64,000 bases of DNA from Cephalopachus bancanus (taxonomy: Eukaryota > Chordata > Mammalia > Primates > Tarsiidae): the NCBI GenBank assembly GCA_027257055.1, contig JAPVLO010000887.1:124001-188000 (forward strand). Reading direction: 5' to 3'. Shown in pieces: positions 25,203 to 36,068 of this stretch. Position numbers and translations under genes: made by a program. The notes beneath the pieces were generated by a model. That model did no database searches. It was not told where the DNA came from and worked only from the letters and a program-made list of their open reading frames with translations. Numbering within the stretch: position 1 is the first letter of the stretch; each line of letters opens with the position of its first letter.

Positions 25203-25652
25203 GTAGTGGGTTGAATTCTGCCCTCTGGAAAGACAGGTTCAACTCCTAACCCTTGGTACCTGTGAACTTGACCCTACTGGGAAATGGTATTTGCAGACAT
25301 AATCAAGTTAAGATGTAGTCATACTGGATTAGGGTGGGCCCTAAATTCAGTAACTAATGTCTTTATAAGAGAAAGAAGAGGTTCGGAGACACTTACACAG
25401 GTAGGGAGAAGTCACGTGGAGATGGAGGCAGAGACTGGAGTGAAGTGGCCGCAAGCCAAGGGATGCCTGGAGCCACCCGGAGCTGGAAGAGGCAGGAAGG
25501 ATCCTCTCCTACACCCTTTGGAGGGAGCACAACCCTGCCCTCATCTGAATTTCAGACTTCTGGCCTCCAGAATTGTGAAAGAATACATTTCTGGTGTTTT
25601 AAGTCACTCCGTTTATGGAAATTTGTTGCAGCAGTCCTGAGAAACTAATACA
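25203..25652 (+). mobile_element. MLT1-type LTR (ERVL-MaLR)
   Basis: Sense MLT1: GGGTTGAATTCTGCCC, CTAACCCTTGGTACCTGTGA, GATTAGGGTGGGCCCTAA, GTCACGTGGAGATGGAGGCA, CCAGAATTGTGAAAGAATA, and an AACTAATACAG end. Nearly complete. The ORFs inside it are not genes. Confidence 0.85.
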
Positions 25653-26133
25653 GAATGGTAATAATTGTCTTAGACCCGAGTTCAACTACGGCACAGTTGA
25701 AAGGCATACACAAGACAGCATGGGTAAGGGTACCTCGTTGCTACTTTGGCTAAGTTAGCTCACTGAAAGGCCCACATTCAAACCTTACTCCTCACACCTG
25801 GGATATTCATGGCACAGTGTAAAATGTCAGGGTCGGGACTATGGTCATTCACTTCTGCTACAAAATTTAAGGGAATGCCAGAAAACTCAGCCATCAAAAG
25901 AAACAATGTTGTATTATTGTATTTTAAAAAATCAAAACGAATGCCAAAAATATACAACAAACAAAAAGTATTAGAGATAAGATCAGTACCACTGTTGTGA
26001 TGAGCCATGGTGGGTCCCAAGGCAAGAAGAAAGTTCAGAAATACTAGTCCTGTCTTCACTTAAAGTTAGTATTTTATTTCTCATAGAATTTTTTGTGTTC
26101 ATTTAAATTTTTTAAATATTGCATTAAAAGATT

Positions 26134-26425
26134 AGGCTGGACAGGGTGGCTCACACCTATAATCCCAGTACTTTGAGAGACCAAGGCAGGAAGATCACTT
26201 GAGGCCAGGAGTTTGAGACCAGCCTGATCAATGTAGCATGAGATCTGGACTCTACCAAAAAAATATATATATATATTAGCTGGGTGTGGTGGGGTGCGTG
26301 CCTATAGTCCCAACTACTTGGGAGGCTGAGGCAGAAGGATCCCCTGAGCCCAGGAGATCGAGGCTGTGGTAAGCCATGATCGTGCTACTGCATTCCTGCC
26401 TGGGCAAGAGAGTGACACCCTGACT
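26134..26425 (+). mobile_element. Alu, older J-like
   Basis: Dimer GGCTGGACAGGGTGGC to CACCCTGACTCC. The linker has become ATATATATATAT and the tail TATATATATATATA (26431-26446). Confidence 0.93.
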
Positions 26426-26449
26426 CCAGATATATATATATATATATTA

Positions 26450-26948
26450 TTCATTTAGCCAAAAAGTAGATGGAAACAGCCCAAATGTTCACTGAACAAT
26501 GAATGCAGAAACAAAATGTGGTATGGTAGTCCCTTGGTATCTACAGGGAATTGGTCTCAGTATCCCTAGCGGATACCAAAATCCAAGGATTCTCAAGCTC
26601 CAGATGTAAAATGGTGTCATATTTGTATATAAGCTACACATATCTCCTATAAATTTTGAATCATATCTTGACTACTTAGAATACTTAATACAATGTAAAT
26701 AGTTGTTATACTGTATTGGTTTTAAAATTTGTATTGTTTTTTATTGTTGCATTTTTTTTCCTGAATATTTTCGATCCACAATTGGTTGTATCCACAGAAG
26801 TGAGACCAACTTATGCAAAATCCGCAATTACAAAAGGCTGACTTTACATGCATATAGTAGAATAGTACTATGCAATAAAAAGGAATGTTCTGACGCATGT
26901 GACCACATGAACAGACCCTGAAAACATGCTTAGTGAAAGAAGTCAGAT
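26450..26948 (+). mobile_element. Old L1 3' end split by a Tigger-type element
   Basis: 26453-26525 ('TTAGCCAAAAAGTAGATGGA', 'CAAATGTTCACTGAACAATG', 'AACAAAATGTGGTATGG') continues after the insertion with 'TAGTAGAATAGTACTATGCA' and 'AATAAAAAGGAATGTTCTGA' up to 'AGTGAAAGAAGTCAG'. This matches consecutive parts of an L1 ORF2 3' end. Confidence 0.75.
26527..26852 (+). mobile_element. MER2-like Tigger (Tc1/mariner) nonautonomous element, nested in L1
   Basis: 'GTCCCTTGGTATCTACAGGG', 'GGATACCAAAATCCAAGGAT', 'ATACAATGTAAATAGTTGTT', 'GAATATTTTCGATCCACAAT' and an AAGGCTGACTTTA end follow the MER2 pattern, whose two ends are inverted repeats. It interrupts an L1 fragment. Confidence 0.75.
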
Positions 26949-27180
26949 TCTTTTTTTTTTTTGAGTTGGAGTCTCACTCTGTCGCCCAGATTGGAGTGCG
27001 GTGGCCGGGAGCGGCCACATTTTAGCCTTGACCTGCTGGGCTCCGGCGATCCTTCCGCCGCAGCCTTCCAAGTAGCTGGAAGTATAGGCGCGTGCTACCA
27101 TACCCGGCTGATTTTTTTGATTTATTGTAGATAAATTTTGATTTATTGTAGATTTATTTTGATTTGTTGTACATATATAA
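26949..27180 (-). mobile_element. Alu right arm only (5' truncated), with tandemly expanded linker
   Basis: T tract then GAGTTGGAGTCTC through to the linker, where the left arm is absent. The linker GATTTATTGTAGA is repeated three times with drift (27119-27131, 27141-27153, 27163-27175). Confidence 0.9.
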
Positions 27181-28139
27181 TTTATCTCGATGTCTGAGGA
27201 TCTTGTCTTCCCCTTAATTTTTTCTCTCAAGGCAAGCACTTCACTGTCTGCATGCTGGCCCTGGTAAAAATGCTGTTTTATTTACATTTTAGTATGTGTA
27301 AATTGACGTCCTTGTAATTACATAAAAACAAACACATTATGGCGAAGAATAGGAACTCATCTGTATAAGGTGAGATGAGACTTCCTAACCCTTCCTTGCT
27401 TATAGTGAGCCCGCAGGGGCCCACTTCCTGCCCCGGAGGGATGCCACCTCCCTCCTGCCAGGGACTGTTTCCTTAAGAGTCATGGGCACCCTCTGCTCTC
27501 ACAGGCCTGCAGGAAAAGCCTGTCCAAGGGCATGCGGGCAGCCAACAGCTCTCCCTCACGACACTGCTGTGTTCTCATCCCCTCCCACCCTGCCATCAAG
27601 AGGGCGACCTGGTCAAGGAAGGAGGCCACCAAGGCTTCACTGCCTCCAGGGCAGTTTAGTGGGCACGGAAAACTGGCTCACCATCACCCGGGTGGCCCTT
27701 CAAGCTGCCCCTGCTCACCCCAAGGGCGGAAATGACCCAGCCAGGCTCCCGGCATCCTTCCTTTCGAAGCTGCCTGCAGTTATTATACTGACAAGGCGAA
27801 TCTAATTTTAGCCCGTCAGCCTTCTGCAGTCAGCAACCATTGTTCCTGGGCACAAAAACTCCACTCTTCTGCGTCTTCATGACTTCAGTGCTTCCATTTT
27901 GACAATCCCTGCTGTACAAGACAGTCAGCAGCCAACCCCCACTGCAGAAGCACCCCATTTGAAGCAGAGGTAGCAATGATAAATCAGACTGCTTAAAGGC
28001 AAGAAAAATCTACAAGCAGCCACCAGACCTTAAAATTAAACTTATAATTTATTTAAAAATATTAAAACTAATTCAAGCCAATACTGTATTTTTATAGTAA
28101 CAGCTAACACATATCAGAATTACAAAGCAACCCTGCAAC
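27181..28139. other. Unassigned sequence, relatively GC-rich part
   Basis: 27370-27830 is richer in G+C than its surroundings and free of recognised repeats. A 107-codon ORF (27482-27805, plus) has proline- and arginine-rich, domain-less composition, so I do not call it a gene. It could be unique DNA or an exon of an untranslated RNA. Nothing in the sequence decides this. Confidence 0.4.
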
Positions 28140-29005
28140 TTAGATACTATTAGTTTATTCATTAAACGTCTTTAAATTATAGTGGAAAAATAGCAAAATT
28201 TGCCATTGTAACAACCATTTTTGAGTTTAGTAGTATTAAGGATATTCACAGCCTTGTGCATCCATCTCTAGAATTCTTTTCGTCTTGCAAAACTGAAACT
28301 CTACACCCATTAAACAACTGCCATTTTTCTCTCCTGGCCCCTGGCAACCACCGTTCTACTACCTGTCTGTGAATTTGTCTTCTCTCGGTACCTTATAAAA
28401 GTAGGATCAGGCTAGGTGCAGTGGCTCAAGCCAGTCATCCCAGCACTTTTGGAGGCGAAGGCGAGAGGATTGCCTGAGCCCAGGGGTTTGAGAATAGCCT
28501 GGGCAACTTGGTGAGACCTCGACTCTACAATAAATAAAAAAAATTAGCTGGGCATGGTAGTGTGCGCCTGTAGTTCCAGCTACTTAGGAGACTGAGGTCT
28601 AAGGATCGCCAGAGTCCAGCAGGTCGAGGCTGTAGTGGCCATGAGTGTGTCACTGCACTCCAGCCTGGGCAACAGAGTGAGACTCCAACTCAAAAAAAAA
28701 GTGGGATCATATAGGATTTGTCTTTTTGTGGCTGGCTTACTTCACTTAGCATAATGTCTTCATGGTTTGTCCTCGTCACATGTGGCAGAATTTCATTCCT
28801 TTTTAAGACTGAGTAGTACTCCATTATATGGATACGCCGCCTTTTATCTGCTCATTTGTTGATGGCATTTGGGTTGCTTTAGCCTCTTGGCTATTGTGAC
28901 AATGCTGCTATGAACTTACATATGCAAATGTCTCTTTAAGATTCTGCTTTCAATTCTTTGGATATATGCCCAAAAGTGAACTTGTTGGATAATATAACTA
29001 TTTTT
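28140..29005 (-). mobile_element. Old L1 3' end (L1M), antisense, split by an Alu
   Basis: 28180-28409 ('GTGGAAAAATAGCAAAATTT', 'CTTTTCGTCTTGCAAAACTG', 'CCTGGCAACCACCGTTCTAC') and 28697-29000 ('GTCTTTTTGTGGCTGGCTTA', 'TACTTCACTTAGCATAATGT', 'TGGCATTTGGGTTGC') are consecutive. Confidence 0.82.
28410..28696 (+). mobile_element. Alu, lineage type, nested in L1
   Basis: Full dimer with the ACAATAAATAAAAAAAATTAG linker and CTCCAACTC end. Target duplications AAAAGTAGGATCA (28397-28409) and AAAAGTGGGATCA (28697-28709). Confidence 0.95.
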
Positions 29006-29037
29006 TAAATAACCATTAAAATGGCTTATTATTACTA

Positions 29038-29298
29038 TTTATTTTTGAGACAGGGTCTCGCTCTGTCACCCTGGCTGGAGTATAGTGGTATGGTCATAGC
29101 TCACTGCAGCCTTGAACTCTTAGACTCAAGCATTCCACCTGCCTCAGCCTCCCTAGTAGCTAGAAACATAGATCCGTGTCACCACGCTTGGCTAATTTTT
29201 ATTTCTTATAGAGATGGGGTCTTGCTATGTTGTCCAAGCTGGTCTCAAGTGATCCTTTTGCCTCAGTCTCCCAGAGCACTGGGATTACAGGCGTGATG
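29038..29298 (-). mobile_element. Alu, older J-like
   Basis: Reverse dimer TTTTTGAGACAGGGTCTCGC to GGGATTACAGGCGTGA, lacking the last roughly 20 bases of the 5' end. Confidence 0.92.
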
Positions 29299-29659
29299 TC
29301 ATTTTTTTTCTTATTGTCGACTCCTGTTCTGTCTTCTATTTCTGCTTTTTACTTCCTAATTCTCAACTTCTTGACGTTTATCACTGCTGACTGCTCCGTA
29401 TCCTCATCTTTCCTTCATTTATTTCCATTTGTCCGCTCTGTTTACTGCCTGAGATGTTGACCTTTTGTCCAAACACTTACTAAATGACATTTTAAAGAAG
29501 CAGTGTCGTGTCACAGCTTCTGGTAGTGTGCCTAGGGCTTTTCATCCTTGGGACTCCTCATCTGCCTTGGTTGCTGGCAGTTAAAAAAATCTTAACCTTT
29601 GGGTCATTATTTTTATAACAAGTCAAAGAGATTAACAAATTATTACTACAACTTTCATG
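29299..29659. other. Unassigned sequence
   Basis: No gene or repeat recognised. Confidence 0.45.
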
Positions 29660-30301
29660 TCTGGTTGCATATTATCTTTTACTGTGGTAAAATATACATA
29701 ACATAATACATTTATAAGTGTACAATTCAGTGGCATTAAATACACTCACAGTGTTGTGTAACGACCCACCACTAGTATACCTACAATCTTTTCATGATCC
29801 TTCCCCAATTCTCTGTGCCCACCAAACAATAACTGACCTGTCTATACTTTACCTCCCCCAGCCCCTGGTGGCCTCAGTTCTACTTTCTGTCTCTACTTGC
29901 CTATTTTAGGTAGAGTAAGTCCCCTACATACAATCCTTCAAGTTACGAACTTTAAAGATGCACATGTGCATTTTAAAAATATATTATTTTTCTCCACCAA
30001 GTGTCAGTATAGCCTGTTAAATACATACAGTTCTGTATAGATGATTGTGTTAGTTGGGTACCTAGGCTAATTTTGTTGAACTTGAAACAAATGGACTTAT
30101 GAATGTGCTCTCAGAACCAAATTCATTTGTATGTTGGGGACTTTCTGTATCTCACATAAGTGGAGTCATGTAATATTCGCCCGGTGTCTCGTTTATTTCC
30201 TAAGCATAATGTTTTCAAGATCCATTCATGTTTTGGCATGCATCAAAATGTCATCCCTTTTATAGCTGAATAGTACTCCATGGTATGACCACATATCTTT
30301 T
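29660..30301 (-). mobile_element. Old L1 3' end (L1M), antisense, host of a Tigger-like element and an Alu
   Basis: 29685-29930 ('TGTGGTAAAATATACATAAC', 'GTACAATTCAGTGGCATTAA', 'GCCCCTGGTGGCCTCAGTTC') continues at 30147 with 'TATCTCACATAAGTGGAGTC', 'CATAATGTTTTCAAGATCC' and 'AGCTGAATAGTACTCCATGG'. Confidence 0.82.
29932..30147. mobile_element. Tigger-like nonautonomous DNA transposon with TIRs and TA duplication
   Basis: The ends are inverted repeats: AAGTCCCCTACATACAA near the start and TTGTATGTTGGGGACTT near the end (one mismatch). TA flanks each end, as in Tc1/mariner-type insertions. It lies inside an L1 3' end. The exact family name is uncertain. It is about 215 bases long and codes for nothing. 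Confidence 0.75.
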
Positions 30302-30582
30302 TTTTTTGAGTTGGAGTCTCACTCTGTCGCCCAGACTGGAGTGTAGTGGCCGCTTCCGGCCACCGCAGCCTCGACCTGCTGGGCTCCGGCGATCCTTCCA
30401 CCTCAGCCTTCCAAGTAGCCGGAATTATAGGCATGCGCTACCACGCCTGGCTGATTTTTTTATTTATTGTGGAGATAAGGTCTTGCTGCCCAGGCGGGTC
30501 TCGAACCCATGGGCTCAGGGCAATCCACTCACCTCAGCCTCCCCAAGGCGTGGGATTACAGGCTGAGCCACCGAGCCTGGCT
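30302..30582 (-). mobile_element. Alu, young lineage type, nested in L1
   Basis: Full reverse dimer, GAGTTGGAGTCTC to GAGCCTGGCT. Flanking ACATATCTTTT (30291-) and GCATATCTTTT (30584-30594) are its target duplication. Confidence 0.95.
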
Positions 30583-30594
30583 CGCATATCTTTT

Positions 30595-31128
30595 AGAATA
30601 GTGGTAAATATGATGCCCAGATTGGTACGGAGGTGGCCACAGTATCCATGAGTCTATCCATTTTACACATTGTACTGTGTGCTTCATGGAAGAGATGTTT
30701 CTTTTGTGAGTTTTCCTGTACATTACTTGTTTTCACATCTGGCTTCTGAAGAGATGGACATGGGGACTTTGTCTCTTGAGTCTGATAATGGAATTGCTCC
30801 CATCTGACTGAGTCAGATCAAGTAAAGGCTCCCTCCCTCCTTGCAGCCAACATTTACTGAGTTTGTATTAATATTGTAAGTCAGACACTACAATCAACAA
30901 TGGGTATACAATAGTTAAAGTAACTGACTGGTATAGGGCCCAGTATCTTGATGTGGGTTTTTGCTTCATGGTATTTTATTCAACTGAATGGAATTCACAT
31001 CTTTGTATATACCTTTGTCTGTTCTTCCTCAAAAAACTTTATTTCCAGACAAAGTGGTTTTATACTTGGCCTCTCTATATGCTAACAAGTGCCTTTTCAA
31101 ACCCATGTTTCCCATTTGAAATCAGTTT
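30595..31128. other. Unassigned sequence
   Basis: No gene recognised. 30840-30920 ('CCAACATTTACTGAGTTTG...GTCAGACACTACAATC') is faintly like an old repeat with a 'tttattgagc...gccaggcact' pattern. Confidence 0.4.
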
Positions 31129-31141
31129 AAGAATGATTTGT

Positions 31142-31436
31142 AGCTGGGAGTGGTGGCTCATGCCTGTAATCCCAACACTTTGGGAGGCTGAGGGGAGAGG
31201 ATTGCCTGAGCCCATGGGTTTGAGACCAGCCTGGGCAACTTGGTGAGATCTCGTCTCTACAATAAATCAAAAAAAATTAGCTGGGCGTGGTGGCATATAT
31301 GCCTGTAGTTCCAGCTACTTGGAAGGCCGAGACAGAAAGATTGCCTGAGCCTAGGAGGTTGAGGCTGCGGTGGCCATGAGCGTGCCACTGCACTCCAACT
31401 TGGGTGACAAAGTGAAACTCTGACTCAAAAAAAAAA
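31142..31436 (+). mobile_element. Alu, lineage type
   Basis: Dimer AGCTGGGAGTGGTGG to CTGACTC plus A tail, with target duplications AAGAATGATTTGT at 31129-31141 and about 31437-31449. Confidence 0.96.
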
Positions 31437-31689
31437 AAGAATGATTTGTTACCACTGTTTGTAACTGGTCTCTAAGTAGGACTTTTCTGGTTCTCTGGTT
31501 TACTGTTGGATAATTGCAGTGAAATCAATGTAAGTTCTTTCTTCTTGAGTGTAAAAACAAATGTTTGTGTTGATGTGGGAGGTGGGTGGTTACCTTTGTG
31601 ATTTCTGGGAATCTAGCTACCCCATTTGGAGTTTATAGATCACTAGAAAGTAAGAGCACATCCAGCAGGAAGGTTGTAAAAATTGAGAT

Positions 31690-31990
31690 ATGGTTTTCTA
31701 CATTCTCTGTTGTAAAGAATTTGGGCATATTTTTATGATTTAAATAGAAAACCACAGTGGCCAATGAAGGCTCAACTCTATTGACCAATGAGAGCAAGCA
31801 CTTCTTCCTGTCTTGATGCAATCCTAACCCCTGCCTACTAATTCTGTAAACCCAAACCGCTGCTGGGGAGTCTTTGGATCTCCTTTTGGGGCAGGGAGTA
31901 TCTACACATTGTTTAGCCTGATTCCTTGTCCCCGGATGCATCGAAACCCTCGCCAGTAAACATCAAGGGGGGCATTCAGGTATACTCTGC
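31690..31990 (+). mobile_element. Possible ERV1-like solo LTR remnant
   Basis: Two CCAAT boxes (about 31760 and 31785), then 'GAGAGCAAGCACTTCTTCCT', 'TTTGGATCTCC' and 'AACCCTCGCCAGTAAACATC' are reminiscent of gammaretrovirus-like LTR U3-R-U5 order. Ends are not defined and no viral genes are present. Low certainty. Confidence 0.3.
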
Positions 31991-33032
31991 TTATTAACGA
32001 TCTGGAGTGATGGAAGGATGGATGAGAGGGGTTTGGATAATGCTCACCTGGTTGAAATAGCCTCTGTATTGAAGAACACCAGATCCAAGCCTCCTGTTAC
32101 CACACACCCTTGCCTTTGAGAGCTAGTGGGGTGAGGTCTAAGATCAGGTGGAACCAGGGGAAAAGGTGTGCTCTTCCATCTGATCAGTGGGGGTGGGGGC
32201 TGGGTACTCCAATGATGGAGACCATCACCCCATCTTTTCTCCCCCCTCCTCCATCCATTGCCATTTCATCTTTCCTTCTCCATCCTCCTCCCCATCCACC
32301 TGATTTCCACACCCATTCTCCTCCCCTCCCCAGCCCCATCTTCAGTCTTTCCCCTTCCTCTCTCCTTCTTCCATAACCGTATCCCGCCTGAAGCCCCTCT
32401 CCCTCCCTGCCCCCATCCTCCCTCCCTCTACCCTGGCCACCTCCTTCACCCCAAGGGGGAGATAGGCTATACTGTGTGGAGGGTCCTCCCCAACCTTGGC
32501 TGCGTCCTGGGAATTTCCCACCAGCCCTTGTGACCCATACTAGTGATGGCAGTGGAGCTGAAACTGCTTCCTTCTTGAGGTTACTGGCCTGGATCAGCAT
32601 AGGATGTGGGTTTCATTGGTGCCTGGTAACCTGAGGGAATGCATTTCTTTGGCTATGGCTTTCAAAACAGGGCTCTTCTATGCAACACACACAGAGAAGC
32701 CCCAATGCACTACAGCAAATTAAAATTATGTTTCTAAAATACAGCACTCTCCCAGGATGAACTTGTTTGAGATTCCCAAGAAAACACCTTAAACAGCTTT
32801 TTATGTCAGTGCATAATATTGTAATAACTCTCCCAGTTCTAGGTATCTTTATTTTAAAAGGAAAATAATTGTGCGCAGACAGTTTTAGACAGAGAATGTA
32901 TTTTAGTTCTCAGGAATTTCTAGGAGAATAAATAGGCGGTAACATGATAGGATTGGTATGAATAGGACTTGGTCTTGGGAAAATGTCTCGGAAAATTTTC
33001 CATGTTGATGTTGCTCCCTCCCATTGTTTTTA
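31991..33032. other. Unassigned sequence with a long pyrimidine tract
   Basis: Contains a C/T-biased tract at 32232-32445 (listed separately). Otherwise no gene or repeat recognised. The long ORFs in this part arise from the tract's biased composition. Confidence 0.5.
32232..32445. repeat. Polypyrimidine (C/T-rich) low-complexity tract
   Basis: About 210 bases are dominated by C and T on the plus strand with few A and very few G. It contains repeated motifs such as CTCCTCCATC, CCTCCCTC and CTTCC. Confidence 0.9.
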
Positions 33033-33033
33033 A

Positions 33034-33257
<224 letters not shown>

Positions 33258-34480
33258 CATCCTGTTTTCTTGCTCTTTCTTCAGAGAACTGTGATTTATA
33301 GGAATGTATCTTCTGCTCATCTCTGGCAGTGTCTTTCTGTCACGAATAGGGTAAGAATTATTTGGAAACCAACTTCTTGAGAATCCATAAGAAATAGACT
33401 TTAGCCAAAGGGAGCTTTGCATTGTCTTCTATGAGATATGAACGTCTAGCAACAAATTTTCTGGAGACAAATATTTTAGAGAAGAGAGGAGTCAATAATA
33501 AGTTGAATTGTTGTTTTAAACGGTTTTAATTTTCTCTCATCCTGATTTAGAAGAGAAAAAAATCCCCTTGATTAATCAATAGGTTATTGTACTTTGAATG
33601 GATTTTCTTTTTTCTTACATATTAGCATATACTCATGTCCTTCTTGGCTTCCCCCTCCTGCCTATCCCTCCAGATGTCACAACTGGCATTGGCATTTAAT
33701 TTGTTTGGTCGTTATAGCCACTTAAGTAGCAGTCTTTGATATTCGGAACTTAATTTTTCTTTTCCCCCACTGTGTCAGCTACCAGTCTGGGAGCCTCAGG
33801 GTTTCAAAGGTTTCTAAAGTGAAGTCGCAGTGAAATCCAAAAAGATGTCTTAATGTCTCCTGTGGCAGAGTGAGTGCCCTGCAGCAGTGTTATGCCCAGC
33901 GCAGACTCCTGCTTCTCCCCAGACTCCTCCCAAAGCACAGGACTGCAGCTGGCAAAGCGGTCTCTGGAAGCTGTGAGGGAGACACTTCCCTCTGCCCTTT
34001 GGGGGGCCTGTCTCACAGAGGAAGAAGACACTGTCAAAAATGTGACTTGCACAAGGCCACATTACAGCTGGGAGATGGTCCAGGAACTCAAAAAGTGAAG
34101 ATTTTCTAGCCAACAATCAGGTTAAATCAGAGTATTTCATGTTGATTTCATTTGGTGATGGCCTAGTGGCTAAGTATCCTGCCGATGTGAGAGAACTAAT
34201 TATTGCGTGTTTGAAATATAAAGACCTCTTTGGCCAAATGTTAATCTTGTTTCAGGTTTTCGATTGAGAGGCTTCACAGAATAAATTATTCCCTTTGGAA
34301 TTGCTGCTTGCCTGACTCCTCAGAGTGGCGTGTTCGAGTCCTTCTTGTCAATGTCCTGCTGGGTTTTAGGAGAATGAGGACAAAGGTGAAAGGGACATGT
34401 AAAGCATTCAAAGCCCTCTGTGCAAACCAGGGCAGCTTGTAAATTAAAGTCTTCTCCCCTCCCTCCCTCCCTCTATTCCT
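33258..34480. other. Unassigned sequence, possible MIR scrap
   Basis: No gene recognised. 34040-34085 (CTTGCACAAGGCCACATTACAGCTGGGAGATG type) is a likely MIR fragment. A CCCTCCCTCCCTCC repeat lies at 34457-34472. Confidence 0.4.
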
Positions 34481-34770
34481 TCTTTTTTCAGGATCTCACT
34501 GTTACCCAGGCTGGAGTATGATGGCATGATCACAGCACATTATTGCAGCCTTGACCTCCTGGGCTCAGGTGATCCTTCTGCCTCAGCCTCACAAGTAGCT
34601 GGGTCTACAGGGGCATGTCAACATGCCCAGCTAATTTATTTATTTATTTTTTTGTAGAGACGAGGTCTTGCTATTTTGCCCAGGCTGGTCTTGAACCCCT
34701 GGTGTCAAGCGATCCTCCCGCCTTGGGTACACAAAGTGCTGAGATTGCAGGTGTGAGCCACCTCACTTGG
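34481..34770 (-). mobile_element. Alu, older J-like
   Basis: Reverse dimer TTTTTTCAGGATCTCACTG to GAGCCACCTCACTTGG. The linker includes TTTATTTATTTATTTT. Confidence 0.93.
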
Positions 34771-35736
34771 TCCCACTTTTCTTTTTAAGTGGATTGGTTT
34801 GACACCAGCAAAACAGTTTCAAACAGTGCCCATTTCCATAGCTGAGATTTTGGCAACAGTATTGTACAAGTCCAAATAGGTGGAATAAAACTAAGTGTCA
34901 TTCTGTGATATACCGTGAAGTCCTACAGTGAGTGTTGGAGATATTGTTCCTGGAGTTTAGATCATTTACTTTTTAAATTGTGTCCATGAAGTCATTCTCT
35001 TCAACATAAGGAGAACTAAAAGTGAAAAACCCATGAGTTAGGACCCCAGGGTTACCTTTCTGGGTTGTGCTAATTTTATTATTTTAGATGCCAACTTGAA
35101 GTCATGAGTGGAGACATGCAGAAGAATGAAGGAGCATCGTAGAGACTACCTGGTAGAAACCCAAGCACAAGCTGGGTCACATCCCCAGCATACATCATCA
35201 TCCATAATGTGCCTCAACTTGTCCTGCAGCTGTGTTTTCTCTCACTTAAAACCACATGAGGGCACATGTCCAACCCAAGGAGAGAGAGCCGATATGAATA
35301 GTAAATGTCTTCATGTGCAGTCATTTCCCCTAACCTTTCAGGGAAGACTTAGGACTAAGCTGGAGAACCCTGAAGCCCCACGGCCTGTGGCTTCCTGTCC
35401 TGTGTCTGGAGTATCTGGTTATGAAATATTGGGCTGAGGCTATACATTTTTGACATTGGTTCTCAAGTATTCATAAGGAGAAAGTCAAGAATGCAACTCC
35501 TTGTGAAGGAAGAGAGCCAAGACCTGAGCGGACAGAAGACTCAGGAAAAAGCAAGCTAGAAATAAGATTCAACATTAATAGAAAAGGAGAAAATGAATTA
35601 ACAACTCAGGCGTTCAGCATATCTACATAAGGATATGAAAGTAGAGAAGAGACCCCATGTTGAGGAAAGATTTGAGCAGTACAGAGAGGAAGTGGTGGAA
35701 CCTTTAAGTGCCTACCACTGACACCCAAGATGGTTT
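34771..35736. other. Unassigned sequence
   Basis: No gene or repeat recognised. The 109-codon ORF at 35108-35437 shows no domain. Confidence 0.45.
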
Positions 35737-35743
35737 TGATGCT

Positions 35744-35749
<6 letters not shown>

Positions 35750-35774
<25 letters not shown>

Positions 35775-36055
35775 TTTTTTGAGTCGGAGTCTCACTCTGT
35801 CGCCTAGACTGGAGTGCAGTGGCCGCTCCCGGCCACCGCAGCCTCAACCTGCTGGGCTCTGGCGATCCTTCCGCCTCAGCCTTCCGAGTAGCCGTAATTA
35901 CAGGCGTGCGCTACCACGCCCGGCTGATTTTTTGATTTATTGTAGAGATGAGGTCTCGCTGCTCAGGCGGGTCTCGAACCCGCGGGCTCAGGCAGTCCGC
36001 TCACCTCAGCCTCCCAAAGGCGTGGGATTACAGGCTGTGAGCCACTGAGCCCGGC
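35750..36055 (-). mobile_element. Alu, young lineage type, tail turned into a TTTA microsatellite
   Basis: CpG-rich full reverse dimer. The tail is (TTTA)n at about 35743-35774. Target duplications TGATGCTTTATTT lie at 35737-35749 and 36056-36068. Confidence 0.97.
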
Positions 36056-36068
36056 TGATGCTTTATTT

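Noticed and set aside
26527..26852. Read first as a small unique gene region (ORF 26703-26921)
   Set aside because: The MER2-like ends and position inside an L1 explain it as a DNA transposon.
27482..27805. 107-codon GC-rich ORF
   Set aside because: Low-complexity proline/arginine composition without domain, and a second overlapping frame is open too. Kept only as unassigned DNA.
32184..32600. 138-codon glycine-rich ORF on the minus strand
   Set aside because: It is the complement of a polypyrimidine tract. Glycine and arginine codons follow from GGA/GGG bias.
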